Shown: positions 24,769 through 33,793, numbered from the stretch's first letter. The stretch is DNA of 64,000 bases from CTSoil-043 sp963821235 (GCA_963821235.1 CAWGCS010000001.1:2170001-2234000); one strand, 5' to 3'. The notes: generated by a model from the sequence alone, not told the origin. Program-made: numbers and translations.

Positions 24769-25644
24769 CCACGATGACCGAGCCGACGACGCGCACCCTG
24801 GACGTGCCCGGCGCCGTCCTGACCTACGACGTCCGGAAGGGCGGCCTCCGGCTCCGCCCCGGTGCTGCTCCTGATCGGGTCGCCGATGGGCGCCAGCGGG
24901 TTCGTCACGCTTGCCGGGCACTTCACCGATCGCACGGTGGTGACCTACGACCCGCGGGGCGTCGAGCGCAGCACGAAGGCCGATCCGGCCAGCCCGTCCA
25001 CGCCCGAGGAGCACGCCGACGACCTGCATCGGCTCATCGCCGAGCTCGACGCCGGCCCGGTCGACCTCTTCGCCAGCAGCGGCGGTGCGGTGAATGCCCT
25101 CGCCCTCGTGGCGAGGCACCCGGAGCAGGTCCGGACGCTCGTCGCGCACGAGCCGCCGCTCGCGTCGATCCTCCCCGATCGCGAGGGCGCGCTGGCGGCC
25201 TGCCGTGCGGTCCATGAGACGTACCAGCGCAGCGGGTTCGGGGCCGGCATGGCGCAGTTCATCGTCACCGTGAGCCACAAGGGGCCGTTCGGCGCGGACG
25301 ACGCCAACCAGCCAGCGCCGGATCCGGCGATGTTCGGCCTGCCCGCCGAGGACGACGGCAACCGGAGCGACCCGCTCCTGGGTCAGAACATCGTCTCCTG
25401 CACGCACTTCGAGCCCGACTTCGAGGCGTTGCGGGCGGCCCCCACCCGGATCGTGATGGCGGCCGGCGCGGAGTCCGAGGGCGAGATGGCGCATCGCGGC
25501 GCGGTCGCCGTCGCCGAGCGGCTCGGCACGACGCCCGTGAGCTTCCCGAGCGGCCACGGCGGCTTCCTCGGCGGCGAGTACGGCCAGCCCGGCGATCCCG
25601 ATGGCTTCGCCGCGAAGCTGCGCGAGGTCCTCACCCAGGCCTGA
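24765..25644 (+). pseudogene. Alpha/beta hydrolase, frameshifted near its N-terminus
   Basis: The ATG overlaps the previous stop by four bases. The frame reads TLDVPGAVLTYDVRKGG, then is lost near 24845; one frame over, SGSAPVLLLIGSPMGASGF continues as an alpha/beta hydrolase to the TGA at 25642-25644. The nucleophile elbow is FASSGGAVNAL (Ser), the oxyanion region is GSPMGAS and the His is in PSGHGGFLGG. One surplus base explains the break. A start at 24862 would omit the first two strands and the preceding loop, so the long reading is preferred. Members of this group hydrolyse esters, lactones or haloalkanes; specificity cannot be read here. Confidence 0.75.
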
Positions 25645-25673
25645 GGAAGGAGCGCCGAGGTAGGCTGTCGGGC

Positions 25674-26343
25674 ATGACCGACGCGCTGCGCGTGATCCTG
25701 GAGATCGGCAAGAAGCGCAGGGTCGTGGCGGGCGCCATGGACTGGCCCGGCCTCGATCGCTGGGGGACCTCGCAGGACGACGCCCTCGGGAAGCTGTCGT
25801 CCTACCTCCCGCGGTACGCCGGCGTCGCCGAACGGGCCGGCCTGGGCAGCGCGTTCGCGCGGGCGCGCGACGTGGAGGTGGTCGAACGAGTACCCGGATC
25901 GAGCTCCACCGACTTCTGGGGCATCGCCCACGTGCCCTCGCAGATCGAGCGCGAGGTGCTGTCACCGGCCGACCTGGAGCGGCGCCTCGACCTCCTGCGG
26001 GCCTGCTGGGCCACTTTCGACGACGTCGCCGCGCACGTGTCCCACGAGCTCCGCCCCGGGGTCTCGAAGCGCAGGGCGCAGTCGCGACCAGATCATCCGC
26101 CACGTGTACGGCAGCGAGCCGGAGCAGTTCTCGCGCAAGGTCGAGGTCCGGACGCCGTTCGAGGTCGTCCTCACTCCGGACGGCCTGGCGACGCATCGGC
26201 TGGACTACCTCGATGCCATCCGTGCCTGGAACGCCGACGGCAGGCCGGCGCGGACCTGGCCGATCCAGTTCCTCGTGCGCCGCACGGCCCACCACGTCAT
26301 GGATCACGCGTGGGAGCTGGAGGACCGGGACCTCGAGTCCTGA
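25674..26343 (+). pseudogene. Hypothetical protein with DinB/YfiT-like C-terminus, frameshifted
   Basis: From the ATG at 25674 the frame reads VILEIGKKRRVVAGAMDWPG and ARARDVEVVERVPGSSSTDF, then breaks near 26068. One frame over it continues as SRDQIIRHVYGSEPEQFSRK to FLVRRTAHHVMDHAWELEDR and the TGA at 26341-26343. The repeated His and the helical end recall DinB/YfiT-type or mycothiol-dependent isomerase-like bundles, with no proof of activity. One base explains the break. It follows the broken hydrolase by 29 bases, and the two lesions were probably selected together or share a cause. Confidence 0.6.
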
Positions 26344-26443
26344 GGATCCCGATCTGGCAAGACTGCGGCTCAGCTCGACGTGCCGGTGGTCGTCACGCCA
26401 GGCCACTTCGCCGTGAGTGCGCTCGGCGTCAGGGTCGGCTGGG

Positions 26444-26866
26444 TCATCGGGGCTCAACTCCCGCGACCGAGACTCCGCGCCGCTCGAAGTCCTCGCGCAC
26501 GACGCGTACGACGGCCATGGCCTGCCGGACCGCTGTCGCCGACTCGATCGGACTGACGGCCACAGTGTCGTCTGGGTAGCGGCTGTCGGTGGCGAACGCC
26601 GAGAGGCGGCCAAGGTCCGGCGGCGATCGTCTCACCCGCCAGCCATCCGGCAATCGATTCCGGAGGTCATTGAGATCATGCGTCCTCGGTGGATCGACGC
26701 CGGCCAGGACGAGCGCCCCCTTGATCGCCTTCTCCGCTGCCTGCTGGCTGTGGAACGCGACAATTCGCGGTCGAACATGGCGACCGGGCTGCGACCGTGC
26801 AGCCTCCAGGTCACCGATCGCGATGCCCAGCCACACGAGAGCGTCGGGTGCTCGGTCACCGCTCAT
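26444..26866 (-). CDS. HEPN-domain protein of an MNT-HEPN module
   Basis: 140 residues. LVWLGIAIGDLEAARSQ, then FHSQQAAEKAIKGALVLAG, THDLNDLRNRLPDGW and the SRYPDD turn are the signature of HEPN proteins paired with MNT nucleotidyltransferases. In characterised pairs HEPN is an RNase toxin, blocked by AMPylation from its MNT partner. ATG 26866 overlaps the MNT gene by 11 bases; an earlier start (26893) is possible but less typical. The classic RX4-6H motif is not obvious here, as in other members with the SRYP form. Confidence 0.8.
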   Translation of the reverse strand: MSGDRAPDALVWLGIAIGDLEAARSQPGRHVRPRIVAFHSQQAAEKAIKGALVLAGVDPPRTHDLNDLRNRLPDGWRVRRSPPDLGRLSAFATDSRYPDDTVAVSPIESATAVRQAMAVVRVVREDFERRGVSVAGVEPR

Positions 26867-27503
26867 ACACGGTGATCCCTTCACCAATGGCATCCGCCAG
26901 CGCGGACCCGATCAGCGGTCGGGCGACATTCGCGGTCGTGGCGACCAGCACGTCTTTCGCGAACGGCATGTTCCGAAGGATGCTCAGGATCTCCGCACGC
27001 CGCTCGCGTCGATTGACCTCGCCGGCGAAGACAACGAGGAGGTCAACATCGCTGTCGGGCCCGGCGTCGCCGCGGGCCTGGGACCCGAAGAGGATGACCC
27101 TCGCCGGGTGACACGTGGACACGATGGATTGGATCGCTGTCGGCCATGCGGCCCGAATGCGTTCGTCGCGGATCGTGGGCGGCGCGCTCGGCCACGATGA
27201 CGCGGGAAACGCGATGCGCGCGGCGCGCGCGATCCTGTCAGCATCCTTCTTGCCCAGCCGCCATTCCGCCAGCTCTCGAAGGGCATGTCGCGGCGCTTCG
27301 GGTGTGAAGCGCAGTCGACCGCGCGGCGTTTCGCGAGCGACTACGTTGGCGTCGACCAACCCCTTGACCGCTCGTTGGATCGTCGAGAGCGGCCTCCCGG
27401 TCGTACGGGCGATCTCGGTCAGGGTCGCGCCGTCCATCGCGTCGAGGACGAGCAAGGTCGATGCTGCCGGCTCGGTGATGATCGATTGCATCGCCGACAG
27501 CAT
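26856..27503 (-). CDS. HTH-fused minimal nucleotidyltransferase (MNT antitoxin)
   Basis: 215 residues. Residues ~10-85 are a winged helix (LVLDAMDGATLTEIARTTGR, then PLSTIQRAVKGLVDANVVARE). Residues ~130-200 are a nucleotidyltransferase fold with GSQARGDAGPDSDVDLLVV, the GSx10DxD motif. The domain fusion suggests the protein both represses its operon and AMPylates the HEPN toxin beside it. Start at 27503 or, equally well, ATG at 27491. A TACGC/GCGTA inverted repeat at 27505-27519, just upstream of the ATG, could be its operator. Confidence 0.85.
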   Translation of the reverse strand: MLSAMQSIITEPAASTLLVLDAMDGATLTEIARTTGRPLSTIQRAVKGLVDANVVARETPRGRLRFTPEAPRHALRELAEWRLGKKDADRIARAARIAFPASSWPSAPPTIRDERIRAAWPTAIQSIVSTCHPARVILFGSQARGDAGPDSDVDLLVVFAGEVNRRERRAEILSILRNMPFAKDVLVATTANVARPLIGSALADAIGEGITVYER

Positions 27504-27614
27504 CTACGCGATGTGCGTATCTGTCAAGGTCGTGCCATTGTCGTGGCCGCGCGGGCGCACGGACACGGGGCCGAGCGCGGGCAACGTCGGCCCCGGATGC
27601 GCGACGAATCGACG

Positions 27615-27935
27615 CTAGCCTGACGTCGCCCGACGGGATCGGCTGCGCCTCGTGAGGAACCAGGTGACGAGGACGACCGGGACGCCGAGGACCACGCCGC
27701 CCAGCAGCGACTCGTCGAACGCCAGGCCGTCGATGATGGGCTGGATCTCGTCCTCCGTGTAGGTCCCCCAGATCACCTCGCTGGCGACGAAGCCGCCGAT
27801 GAACCAGGCCAGCGCCCCGATGAGCCACAGCCAGCGTGTCGCCACCCTCCAGGCGACGACCTGGACGATGATGCCGAAGCCGAGCGAGAGGGCGACCAGC
27901 AGGCCCAGGCCCGTGAGCCCAAGATCGAGCTGCAC
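27615..27935 (-). CDS. Small membrane protein
   Basis: 106 residues, four predicted membrane helices (about 8-27, 35-52, 76-92 in the clearest three, plus a weak one), with the C-terminal basic tail TRRSRSRRATSG in the cytoplasm by the positive-inside rule. LALSLGFGIIVQVVAWRV and ALAWFIGGFVASEVIWGTYT are typical of uncharacterised small integral membrane proteins. A 7-bp inverted repeat at 27954-27976 lies in its upstream region. No function is proposed. Confidence 0.6.
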   Translation of the reverse strand: MQLDLGLTGLGLLVALSLGFGIIVQVVAWRVATRWLWLIGALAWFIGGFVASEVIWGTYTEDEIQPIIDGLAFDESLLGGVVLGVPVVLVTWFLTRRSRSRRATSG

Positions 27936-28041
27936 TGCGACTGCTCCCTTCCTGCGAGCTGTCAGCCATAGCTCGCAATCCGTCAGGATTCGGTCCGCGG
28001 CCGGGGGTTGGAAGTGCCGCTCGGCCCGAACCCGCGGCGAC

Positions 28042-30810
28042 CTACCGGGATGGAGGCGCCAGGGCGCCGGCCGCCTGCTGCGGCGCCGGCCGCGACGCGA
28101 AGGCGAGCAGCGCGTCGGCCGGGACCGGGGGGCTCACGAGGTAGCCCTGGCCGAGCTCGCAGCCCATCCCCACGAGGACGCCGAGCTGCGCCTCGTCCTC
28201 GACGCCCTCGGCCACGACCCCCAGCTGAAGGCTCCGGGCGAGGGACACGATGGCCTGGGCGAGGGCCTCGTCGTTGGCCCCGTTGGCGATGACGTCCACG
28301 AAGGGCTTGGCGATCTTGAGCGTGTCGATGGGCAGCCGCCGCAGGTAGCTCAGGGACGAGTAGCCGGTCCCGAAGTCGTCGATCGAGATCTTCACGCCCA
28401 GTCCCTTGAGCTCCTTCAGGAGGCCGGCCATCGCGGGGCTGTCGTCCACGAGGACGGCCTCAGTGATCTCGAGCGCCAGCCGCTCGGGCCGCAGCCCGGA
28501 ATCCGTGAGCGCTCCTGCGATCGTCTCGACGAGATCGGCTTCGAGGAGCTGGCGCGGGGAGAGGTTCACGGCGACCGACAGGCCCGCGCCCGGGCCCCCG
28601 CCTCGGTCCCAGGCCGCGACCTGCCGGCACGCCTCCCGGACGACGAAGCGCCCGATCGGAACGATGAGGCCGGTCTCCTCGGCCGCCGCGATGAACTCGG
28701 CAGGGGCAAGGAGGCCACGACCGGGGTGCTGCCAGCGGACGAGCGCCTCGACGCCGACCATGCGGCGCGTGTCGGTGGCCCACACCGGCTGGTAGCGGAC
28801 CTCGAACTCGTCCTCGGCGACGGCCCGCCGGAGGTCGGCCTCCAGCACGAGGCGATCCCGCACCTCTCGGTGCATTCCCGGATCGAACGTCTCGCATCGC
28901 CGCTTCCCGTTGGCCTTGGCGACGTACATGGCGAGGTCGGCGTTGCGCAGCAGCTCCTCGGGCTCGATCGCCGTCCCGCGTCCCAGCGCGATTCCGAAGC
29001 TGGCCGAGACGAAGGCCTCGACTCCCCCGAGGTCGAACGGGTCGGCCATCGCCTCCAGGAACCGCGTCGCGATGACCTGCGCGTCGTCCGCATCATCGAG
29101 ATCCTCGAGGAGGACGGCGAACTCGTCGCCGCCGAGGCGGGCGACCGTGTCGCCGGTTCGGAGCACCGCGGTGAGGCGCGCCGCGACGGCGAAGAGCAGG
29201 CGATCGCCGACCCCGTGCCCGTGCGCATCGTTGATCCGCTTGAAGTCGTCGAGGTCGAGGATGAGGACAGCCACCGTGCCGAGGCGGCGGCGCGACCTCC
29301 CGAGGGCGTGCTCCACCCGGTCCGCGAAGAGGGTCCGATTGCCGAGCCCGGTGAGGGGGTCGTGGAGCGCCTGGAAGGTGAGCTGGCGCTCCAGCGCCTT
29401 GCGTTCGCCGATGTCCCGCGCCGTGAGCACGAGCCCGGCGACCTCGGGTACCTCGAGCATGTTGGACACCAGCGTCTCGGTCTCGCAGTACGTCCCGTCC
29501 GCCCGCCTGAGGCGCCATTCCGCGCTGCGCGTCGCGCCCGGCGTCGCGGCGACCTCGGCCAGGACGGTCGCGGCCTTCGCGGCGTCGTCGGGATGCAGCC
29601 GCTCGATGAGCAGTGAATGCCTGAGCGCGTCGGATTCGCACCCCAGGAGCTTCGCGGCCGACGGCGTGACGGAGCGAATGCGCGAGTCGACATCGGTGAG
29701 CGCCACCAGATCCGAGCCGTGCTGGACCAGGGACCGGAAGCGGGCCTCCATGCGCCTGGCCGCGCCCGAGGCGACCAGGCCGGCGTTCTGGCGGGCCGTG
29801 GCGGCGAGCCGCAGGAGCACGAGCACGATGAGGAAGGCGCTCGCGGGAACGTGCTGCTGGAGCATCGCCAGGTCGCCCCAGGCCACGATCGCGGGGAGCA
29901 CGAACGCCACCGCGATCGCGACGTACGGGAGCCCGCTGATGGACGGGATCCCCTCCGCGCTCGCGTCGGCATCGGATTCCCGGCGGCGCAGGAGGGCGAG
30001 CCAGGTCACCGCGACGGCGACCCAGAACCAGGATCGGAAGAGATCGGGCAGCGCCGCGACCGACGGCGACGGTTCCAGCGACACGACGGCGATGCTGAGG
30101 TCGGCCGCGAACACGCAGGCGAAGGCGGGGACGAGGAGGCGCGACGCGGTCCGGCTGAACCCGCGCATGGGGACGCGGGACATGCCGATCGCGAGGAGGA
30201 CCAGGGTCAGGTCACCGGCCGGCGAGGCCGCCACCATGACGGTCTCTTGCAGGCTGGCTCCGGAATCGCGGCCGAGCGGGTACAGGACCAGGTGCCAGAG
30301 CACCATCGCGCCCGCCCAGGCCACGATCGCCAGGTCGAGCCCGAAGATCGCCTGGCCCAGCCTGCTGGGCCTGGCCCATGCGAGCGCAGGCAACCCCCAC
30401 CACATCACTGGATACAGGCCGATCCCGGCGACGAACAGGACGTCGTCGATGAGCCCGGGTGGCGAGTCGGCGCCGCCGCTCGGGGTCGTGAACGCCGACA
30501 CCCAGTAGAGGCCGCAGACGGTGACGATGAGCCACCTTTGCCGCCGGCCGAGCTCCCCGAAGATCCGTCGCCGATGGACCTGCAGCGCAAGCGCCGCGAC
30601 GACGATCGCGCCCGGGATCGTGCCGGCACCGCCCGTTGCCGCGGCCAGCGGGGGCACGCCGAGGCCGAGCACCTGCCAAACGGTGTACCCGGACGCGAAC
30701 ACCCCCAGCGCCATCACGAGCCACGTGGCCGGATCGCGGACGAGCGGCGGAGGCCGCAGACGCGACTGCCCCGGGAGTGCCGAGCCGGCAGATGGCCGAT
30801 CCGGACCCAT
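28042..30810 (-). CDS. Membrane-bound PAS-GGDEF-EAL protein (c-di-GMP turnover)
   Basis: 922 residues from the ATG at 30810. The N-terminal half has about eight membrane helices, followed by a PAS domain (FRSLVQHGSDLVALTDVDS, about 340-460). The GGDEF domain has RLGGDEFAVLLED, with GGDEF at residues 560-564. The EAL domain has EALVRWQHP at about 688 and IDDFGTGYSSLSYLRRLPID. Both active-site signatures are intact, so it could make and degrade cyclic di-GMP. A longer reading from 30972 adds a basic stretch without Shine-Dalgarno and is not favoured. The nearest neighbours on both sides read in other directions or are accessory genes, so it is probably a single-gene unit. Confidence 0.9.
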   Translation of the reverse strand: MGPDRPSAGSALPGQSRLRPPPLVRDPATWLVMALGVFASGYTVWQVLGLGVPPLAAATGGAGTIPGAIVVAALALQVHRRRIFGELGRRQRWLIVTVCGLYWVSAFTTPSGGADSPPGLIDDVLFVAGIGLYPVMWWGLPALAWARPSRLGQAIFGLDLAIVAWAGAMVLWHLVLYPLGRDSGASLQETVMVAASPAGDLTLVLLAIGMSRVPMRGFSRTASRLLVPAFACVFAADLSIAVVSLEPSPSVAALPDLFRSWFWVAVAVTWLALLRRRESDADASAEGIPSISGLPYVAIAVAFVLPAIVAWGDLAMLQQHVPASAFLIVLVLLRLAATARQNAGLVASGAARRMEARFRSLVQHGSDLVALTDVDSRIRSVTPSAAKLLGCESDALRHSLLIERLHPDDAAKAATVLAEVAATPGATRSAEWRLRRADGTYCETETLVSNMLEVPEVAGLVLTARDIGERKALERQLTFQALHDPLTGLGNRTLFADRVEHALGRSRRRLGTVAVLILDLDDFKRINDAHGHGVGDRLLFAVAARLTAVLRTGDTVARLGGDEFAVLLEDLDDADDAQVIATRFLEAMADPFDLGGVEAFVSASFGIALGRGTAIEPEELLRNADLAMYVAKANGKRRCETFDPGMHREVRDRLVLEADLRRAVAEDEFEVRYQPVWATDTRRMVGVEALVRWQHPGRGLLAPAEFIAAAEETGLIVPIGRFVVREACRQVAAWDRGGGPGAGLSVAVNLSPRQLLEADLVETIAGALTDSGLRPERLALEITEAVLVDDSPAMAGLLKELKGLGVKISIDDFGTGYSSLSYLRRLPIDTLKIAKPFVDVIANGANDEALAQAIVSLARSLQLGVVAEGVEDEAQLGVLVGMGCELGQGYLVSPPVPADALLAFASRPAPQQAAGALAPPSR

Positions 30811-31196
30811 CAGGTGTCCCCGGCCCGTGCTGGGCGCGTCGCCTCCCGTGCGCAGGTGATCGGTTACGTCATCCACGTGGGCCTTCGCGGCACGGCGCGC
30901 GCATTCCCGCCGAACCGAGCGTGTCGGTCGCCAGGCGATGTGCCGTGTTGCCTGCTGTTGCCCACTCGACATTCACCAAGAGGGTCGGGGTGGAGCCTCG
31001 GCCACAGGGCCGGGGATCATGGACACGCGTCCCCCGAGCGTGACCTCTTCGTGCACGTGCCACCATAGCGCGCTCGTACTACGCTCCCCGTCCGCTCGTG
31101 GAGCGTCGTGCCGGCCACACCGGGCTCGCGCGGAGCAGGCCGCCCCGCTGTCTCTGCGAAGATCGGGCGCGTGACCAACTTCTGGAGGGTGCCCGG
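30811..31196. other. Intergenic region without a supported gene
   Basis: 386 bases between the divergent GGDEF-EAL gene and the DMT transporter remnant. The frames are short and have no plausible start plus codon bias. A GGAGGG Shine-Dalgarno precedes the GTG at 31197. Promoters for both genes are expected here, but no clear -35/-10 pair was identified. Confidence 0.5.
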
Positions 31197-32097
31197 GTGA
31201 CGCGGCGGGGCCTGATCCTGTTCGCCCTGATGTCGATCATCTGAGGGATCCCCTACCTGTTCATCCGGATCGCGGTCGACGAGATCTCGCCCGCGATGCT
31301 CGTGTTCGGGCGGACGACGATCGGCGCCGCGATCCTGCTGCCGATCGCCCTTGCGCGCGTGGACCTTCGGCCGGTGCTCCGGCGCTGGCCCTGGGTCGTG
31401 GCGTTCGCCGTCGCCGAGATCGCCATCCCGTGGGTTCTCCTGGGCTCCGCCGAGCAGCAGATCTTCGAGCTCGCTCGCCGGCCTGCTCGTCGCGGGCGTC
31501 CCGCTGGTCGGCGCGACCATCGCGTTCGCTACCCGCAGCGTCGATCGCCTGGGCCGCTCCGCGCTGATCGGGCTGCTCGTCGGGCTGGTCGGTGTCGCCG
31601 CGATCGTCGGCGCCGACTTCCAGGCCTCCGACACGACCGCCCTCCTCGAGGTCGGCGTCGTGGTCGTGGGCTACGCAGTGGGGCCGGCCATCCTGGCGCG
31701 CCGCCTGGCCGGGCTGCCGTCGATCGCCGTGATGGGCCTGTCGCTCGCCCTCTGCGCGCTGGTGTATGCCCCGATCGCCGCCGTCGAATGGCCGTCGGTC
31801 GTGCCGTCGGCGAAGGTGCTCGTGGCCGTCGCCATCCTGGCCGTCGTCTGCACGGCCGCCGCCTTCGTCCTGTTCGCCGCACTCATCGGCGAGATCGGCC
31901 CGGTCCGGGCCACGGTCATCACGTACGTCAACCCGGCGGTGGCCGCGGTGCTCGGCATCCTCGTCCTGCAGGAGACGTTCACCCTCGGCATGGGGATCGG
32001 CTTCGCGCTCGTCATCCTCGGCTCGACGCTGGCGACGCGTCCGTCGCGCGACGCCCTCCGCGTGGCGGCTGCCGCAGCCCCTGCCGCCCGGGGCTGA
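31197..32097 (+). pseudogene. DMT/EamA-family transporter, two lesions
   Basis: The GTG has a GGAGGG site. The protein reads MTRRGLILFALMSII then TGA (31242-31244), where Trp (TGG) is expected, then GIPYLFIRIAVDEISPAMLV, the usual first EamA helices. Near 31464 one surplus base shifts the frame; SSSLAGLLVAGVPLVGATIA and the remaining helices, with EIGPVRATVITYVNPAVAAV, continue to TGA at 32095-32097. Restored length is about 300 residues with ten helices, the normal EamA size. Two independent lesions make a true pseudogene more likely than a sequencing artefact. Confidence 0.85.
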
Positions 32098-32173
32098 GGA
32101 GAGACCCCGTCAACGCGCCACTCGGTCAGGTCCGAATGTCCTGTACCAGCCGACGTATGGTATCGTGGGTGGC

Positions 32174-32500
32174 ATGGAGAAGACGACGGTCTACCTCACG
32201 ACGCAGCAGAAGGCCGCCCTGGCGCGCGCCGCGGAGGTCCTGGGCCGCAGTGAGGCTCGACTGATCCGAGCGGGGATCGACGCGGTCACCGCTCGACACC
32301 GCACGGGTGAGGTGGTCGCCCTCGTCGGAGACGGTGAAGCGAGCAGCCCGCTCCCCCACCCCCAGCCGGGTGCGCGACCCCGCTGGATTGGCCGCGAGGA
32401 GTTCGCGCAGCGGATCGTCCGCCACCAGGCGGACCCGGGCCTGCGTGCCGAACTTCGCGAGCTCGCGCCCGACGCCACCGACGACGTGTCGCTCGGGTGA
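32174..32500 (+). CDS. Ribbon-helix-helix-like antitoxin
   Basis: 108 residues. MEKTTVYLTTQQKAALARAAEVLGRSEARLIRAGIDAV is an RHH DNA-binding domain. The C-terminal part (PRWIGREEFAQRIVRHQADPG) contains a toxin-binding helix and ends with an acidic segment. The stop overlaps the GTG of the PIN gene by four bases. ATG 32174 begins exactly at the RHH strand. Confidence 0.8.
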   Translation: MEKTTVYLTTQQKAALARAAEVLGRSEARLIRAGIDAVTARHRTGEVVALVGDGEASSPLPHPQPGARPRWIGREEFAQRIVRHQADPGLRAELRELAPDATDDVSLG

Positions 32501-32883
32501 GCGACGGGCTGGCGGATACCAGCGTCTTCGTCGCCCACGAGAGCGGGCGGCCGCTGCGCGTCGAGGCGCTCCCCGACCGCCTTGCCGTCTCGGTCATCAC
32601 GATCGGCGAGCTCCGGGCCGGCGTCCTCGCCGCGGGTGACCTGGCGACGCGCGACCGCCGCCTCGCTACGCTCACCGCCGTCCTCGCGCTCGATCCGATC
32701 CCCGTCGACGAGGACGTTGCCGCGGCGTGGGCGCGCCTGCGCGTGAGCCTGCGCGACCGCGGGCAGCGCATGGCCGTGAACGACTCATGGATCGCCGCGA
32801 CAGCGCTCGCGCTCGGCGTCCCGGTCGTGACCCAGGACGACGACTACGTCGAGGTGCCCGGGCTCGCGGTCATCCACGTCTGA
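32497..32883 (+). CDS. PIN-domain toxin (VapC-like)
   Basis: 128 residues. GLADTSVFVAHESGRPL, then VITIGELRAGVLAAGD, then AVNDSWIAATALALG and VVTQDDDYVEVPGLAVI carry the conserved acidic positions of PIN ribonucleases. It is coupled to the RHH antitoxin by a four-base overlap. RMAVNDSWIAATAL is the form seen in VapC proteins that cleave tRNA or rRNA, but the target cannot be read from sequence. Confidence 0.9.
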   Translation: MSDGLADTSVFVAHESGRPLRVEALPDRLAVSVITIGELRAGVLAAGDLATRDRRLATLTAVLALDPIPVDEDVAAAWARLRVSLRDRGQRMAVNDSWIAATALALGVPVVTQDDDYVEVPGLAVIHV

Positions 32884-32935
32884 GCCCCCTCGGCGCTGCG
32901 CCGCCGCCACGGTTCGGGCAGGTAGACTCACCGGG

Positions 32936-33310
32936 ATGCCCAGAGAGTCCGGCCCGGCCGTCGACCCGGCGCTCGCGTCGCTCATCGGCGAGCGAGCTGC
33001 CGGCTACGCGCGATCGGCCCAGGTGTTCCGGCTCACGGCCCGCGGGGTGTTCGCGTTGTCGATCGTGGTCGTCCCGCTGGTCTTCGCGCTCGATGCCGGG
33101 TTCGGCGTCTACTACGCCTGCTGCATGGTCACCGGCGTCCTGGGCTTCGCGCTCCTCGCAACGGCGTTCGGGCGGCGCGCCAGGGTGGCTGCCAGCGCGT
33201 TCGTGAGCGAGCTCTACGGCCGCCCCGTGACCCTGAAGCGCTCCCACGGAACCAGGCCGGAGGCCTGGAAGCGCGCCATCGATGCCTCGATCGTCGGCCG
33301 CGAGGACTGA
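32936..33310 (+). CDS. Small membrane protein, unknown
   Basis: 124 residues with two membrane helices (about 40-60 and 63-82) framed by positively charged ends. The N-terminal LIGERAAGYARSAQVFRLTARG is amphipathic, and the C-terminus (LYGRPVTLKRSHGTRPEAWKRA) is basic and cytoplasmic by the positive-inside rule. No family was recognised. It follows the RHH-PIN module by about 50 bases but is probably unrelated to it. Confidence 0.55.
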   Translation: MPRESGPAVDPALASLIGERAAGYARSAQVFRLTARGVFALSIVVVPLVFALDAGFGVYYACCMVTGVLGFALLATAFGRRARVAASAFVSELYGRPVTLKRSHGTRPEAWKRAIDASIVGRED

Positions 33311-33371
33311 GAGCCTGTAGCCGATCGAGCGCCGCGTGAACCCTGCCGGTGCGCCCCGAGTGCGGTCTGGG

Positions 33372-33776
33372 TCAGACCTCCGACTCGAGCTCCTCGAAGA
33401 GGGTGAGCTGCAGGCCGGCCGGCCCGTCCAGGCGCGCATTGAGCGACCGCCACGGCGTCTCGACGGGTCGGGCGATCAGCTCTGCCCCGGCGGTCACGAG
33501 ACGCTCGGTCGCGGCCGCTGCGTCGGGGACCTGGAAGGCCACCCGCACCTGCCCGGCCACGCGCCGGCCCACCTCGATCTCGTCGACGTACGCCGCGTGG
33601 GGCGGGTCCGCGAGCTCCAGCGTCGCGCGGCCCGCGTCGAGGATCGTCACCCGCCCGCCGGGCGAGCTGAAGGCGCCGATCTCCCGCATCCCGAGCGCAT
33701 CGCGATAGAACGCCAGCGCCGCCTCGTAGTCGGGCGCCGTCACCACGAGCCGCATCTGGAGCACGTCGCCGTCCAT
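33372..33776 (-). CDS. VOC-family protein
   Basis: 134 residues. LQMRLVVTAPDYEAALAFYRDALGM, then VAFQVPDAAAATERLVTAGAELI and GPAGLQLTLFEELE form a complete VOC fold of the glyoxalase/bleomycin-resistance type. A GAGGAGGA Shine-Dalgarno precedes the ATG at 33776. It ends 61 bases after the unrelated 32936 gene and lies beside the DUF2461 gene in the same orientation. Substrate unknown; in this class a metal-binding Glu or His is often missing, as may be the case here. Confidence 0.85.
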   Translation of the reverse strand: MDGDVLQMRLVVTAPDYEAALAFYRDALGMREIGAFSSPGGRVTILDAGRATLELADPPHAAYVDEIEVGRRVAGQVRVAFQVPDAAAATERLVTAGAELIARPVETPWRSLNARLDGPAGLQLTLFEELESEV

Positions 33777-33793
33777 GGGTTCCTCCTCGGCCG

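Noticed and set aside
27954..27976. 7-bp inverted repeat upstream of the small membrane protein as a terminator
   Set aside because: It has no T-tract on either strand and the GGDEF-EAL gene already ends 66 bases before it, so its role is undecided.
31242..31244. UGA read as Trp (recoding) in the DMT transporter
   Set aside because: TGA is used as a normal stop by many neighbours, and the same gene has a second lesion, so decay is simpler.
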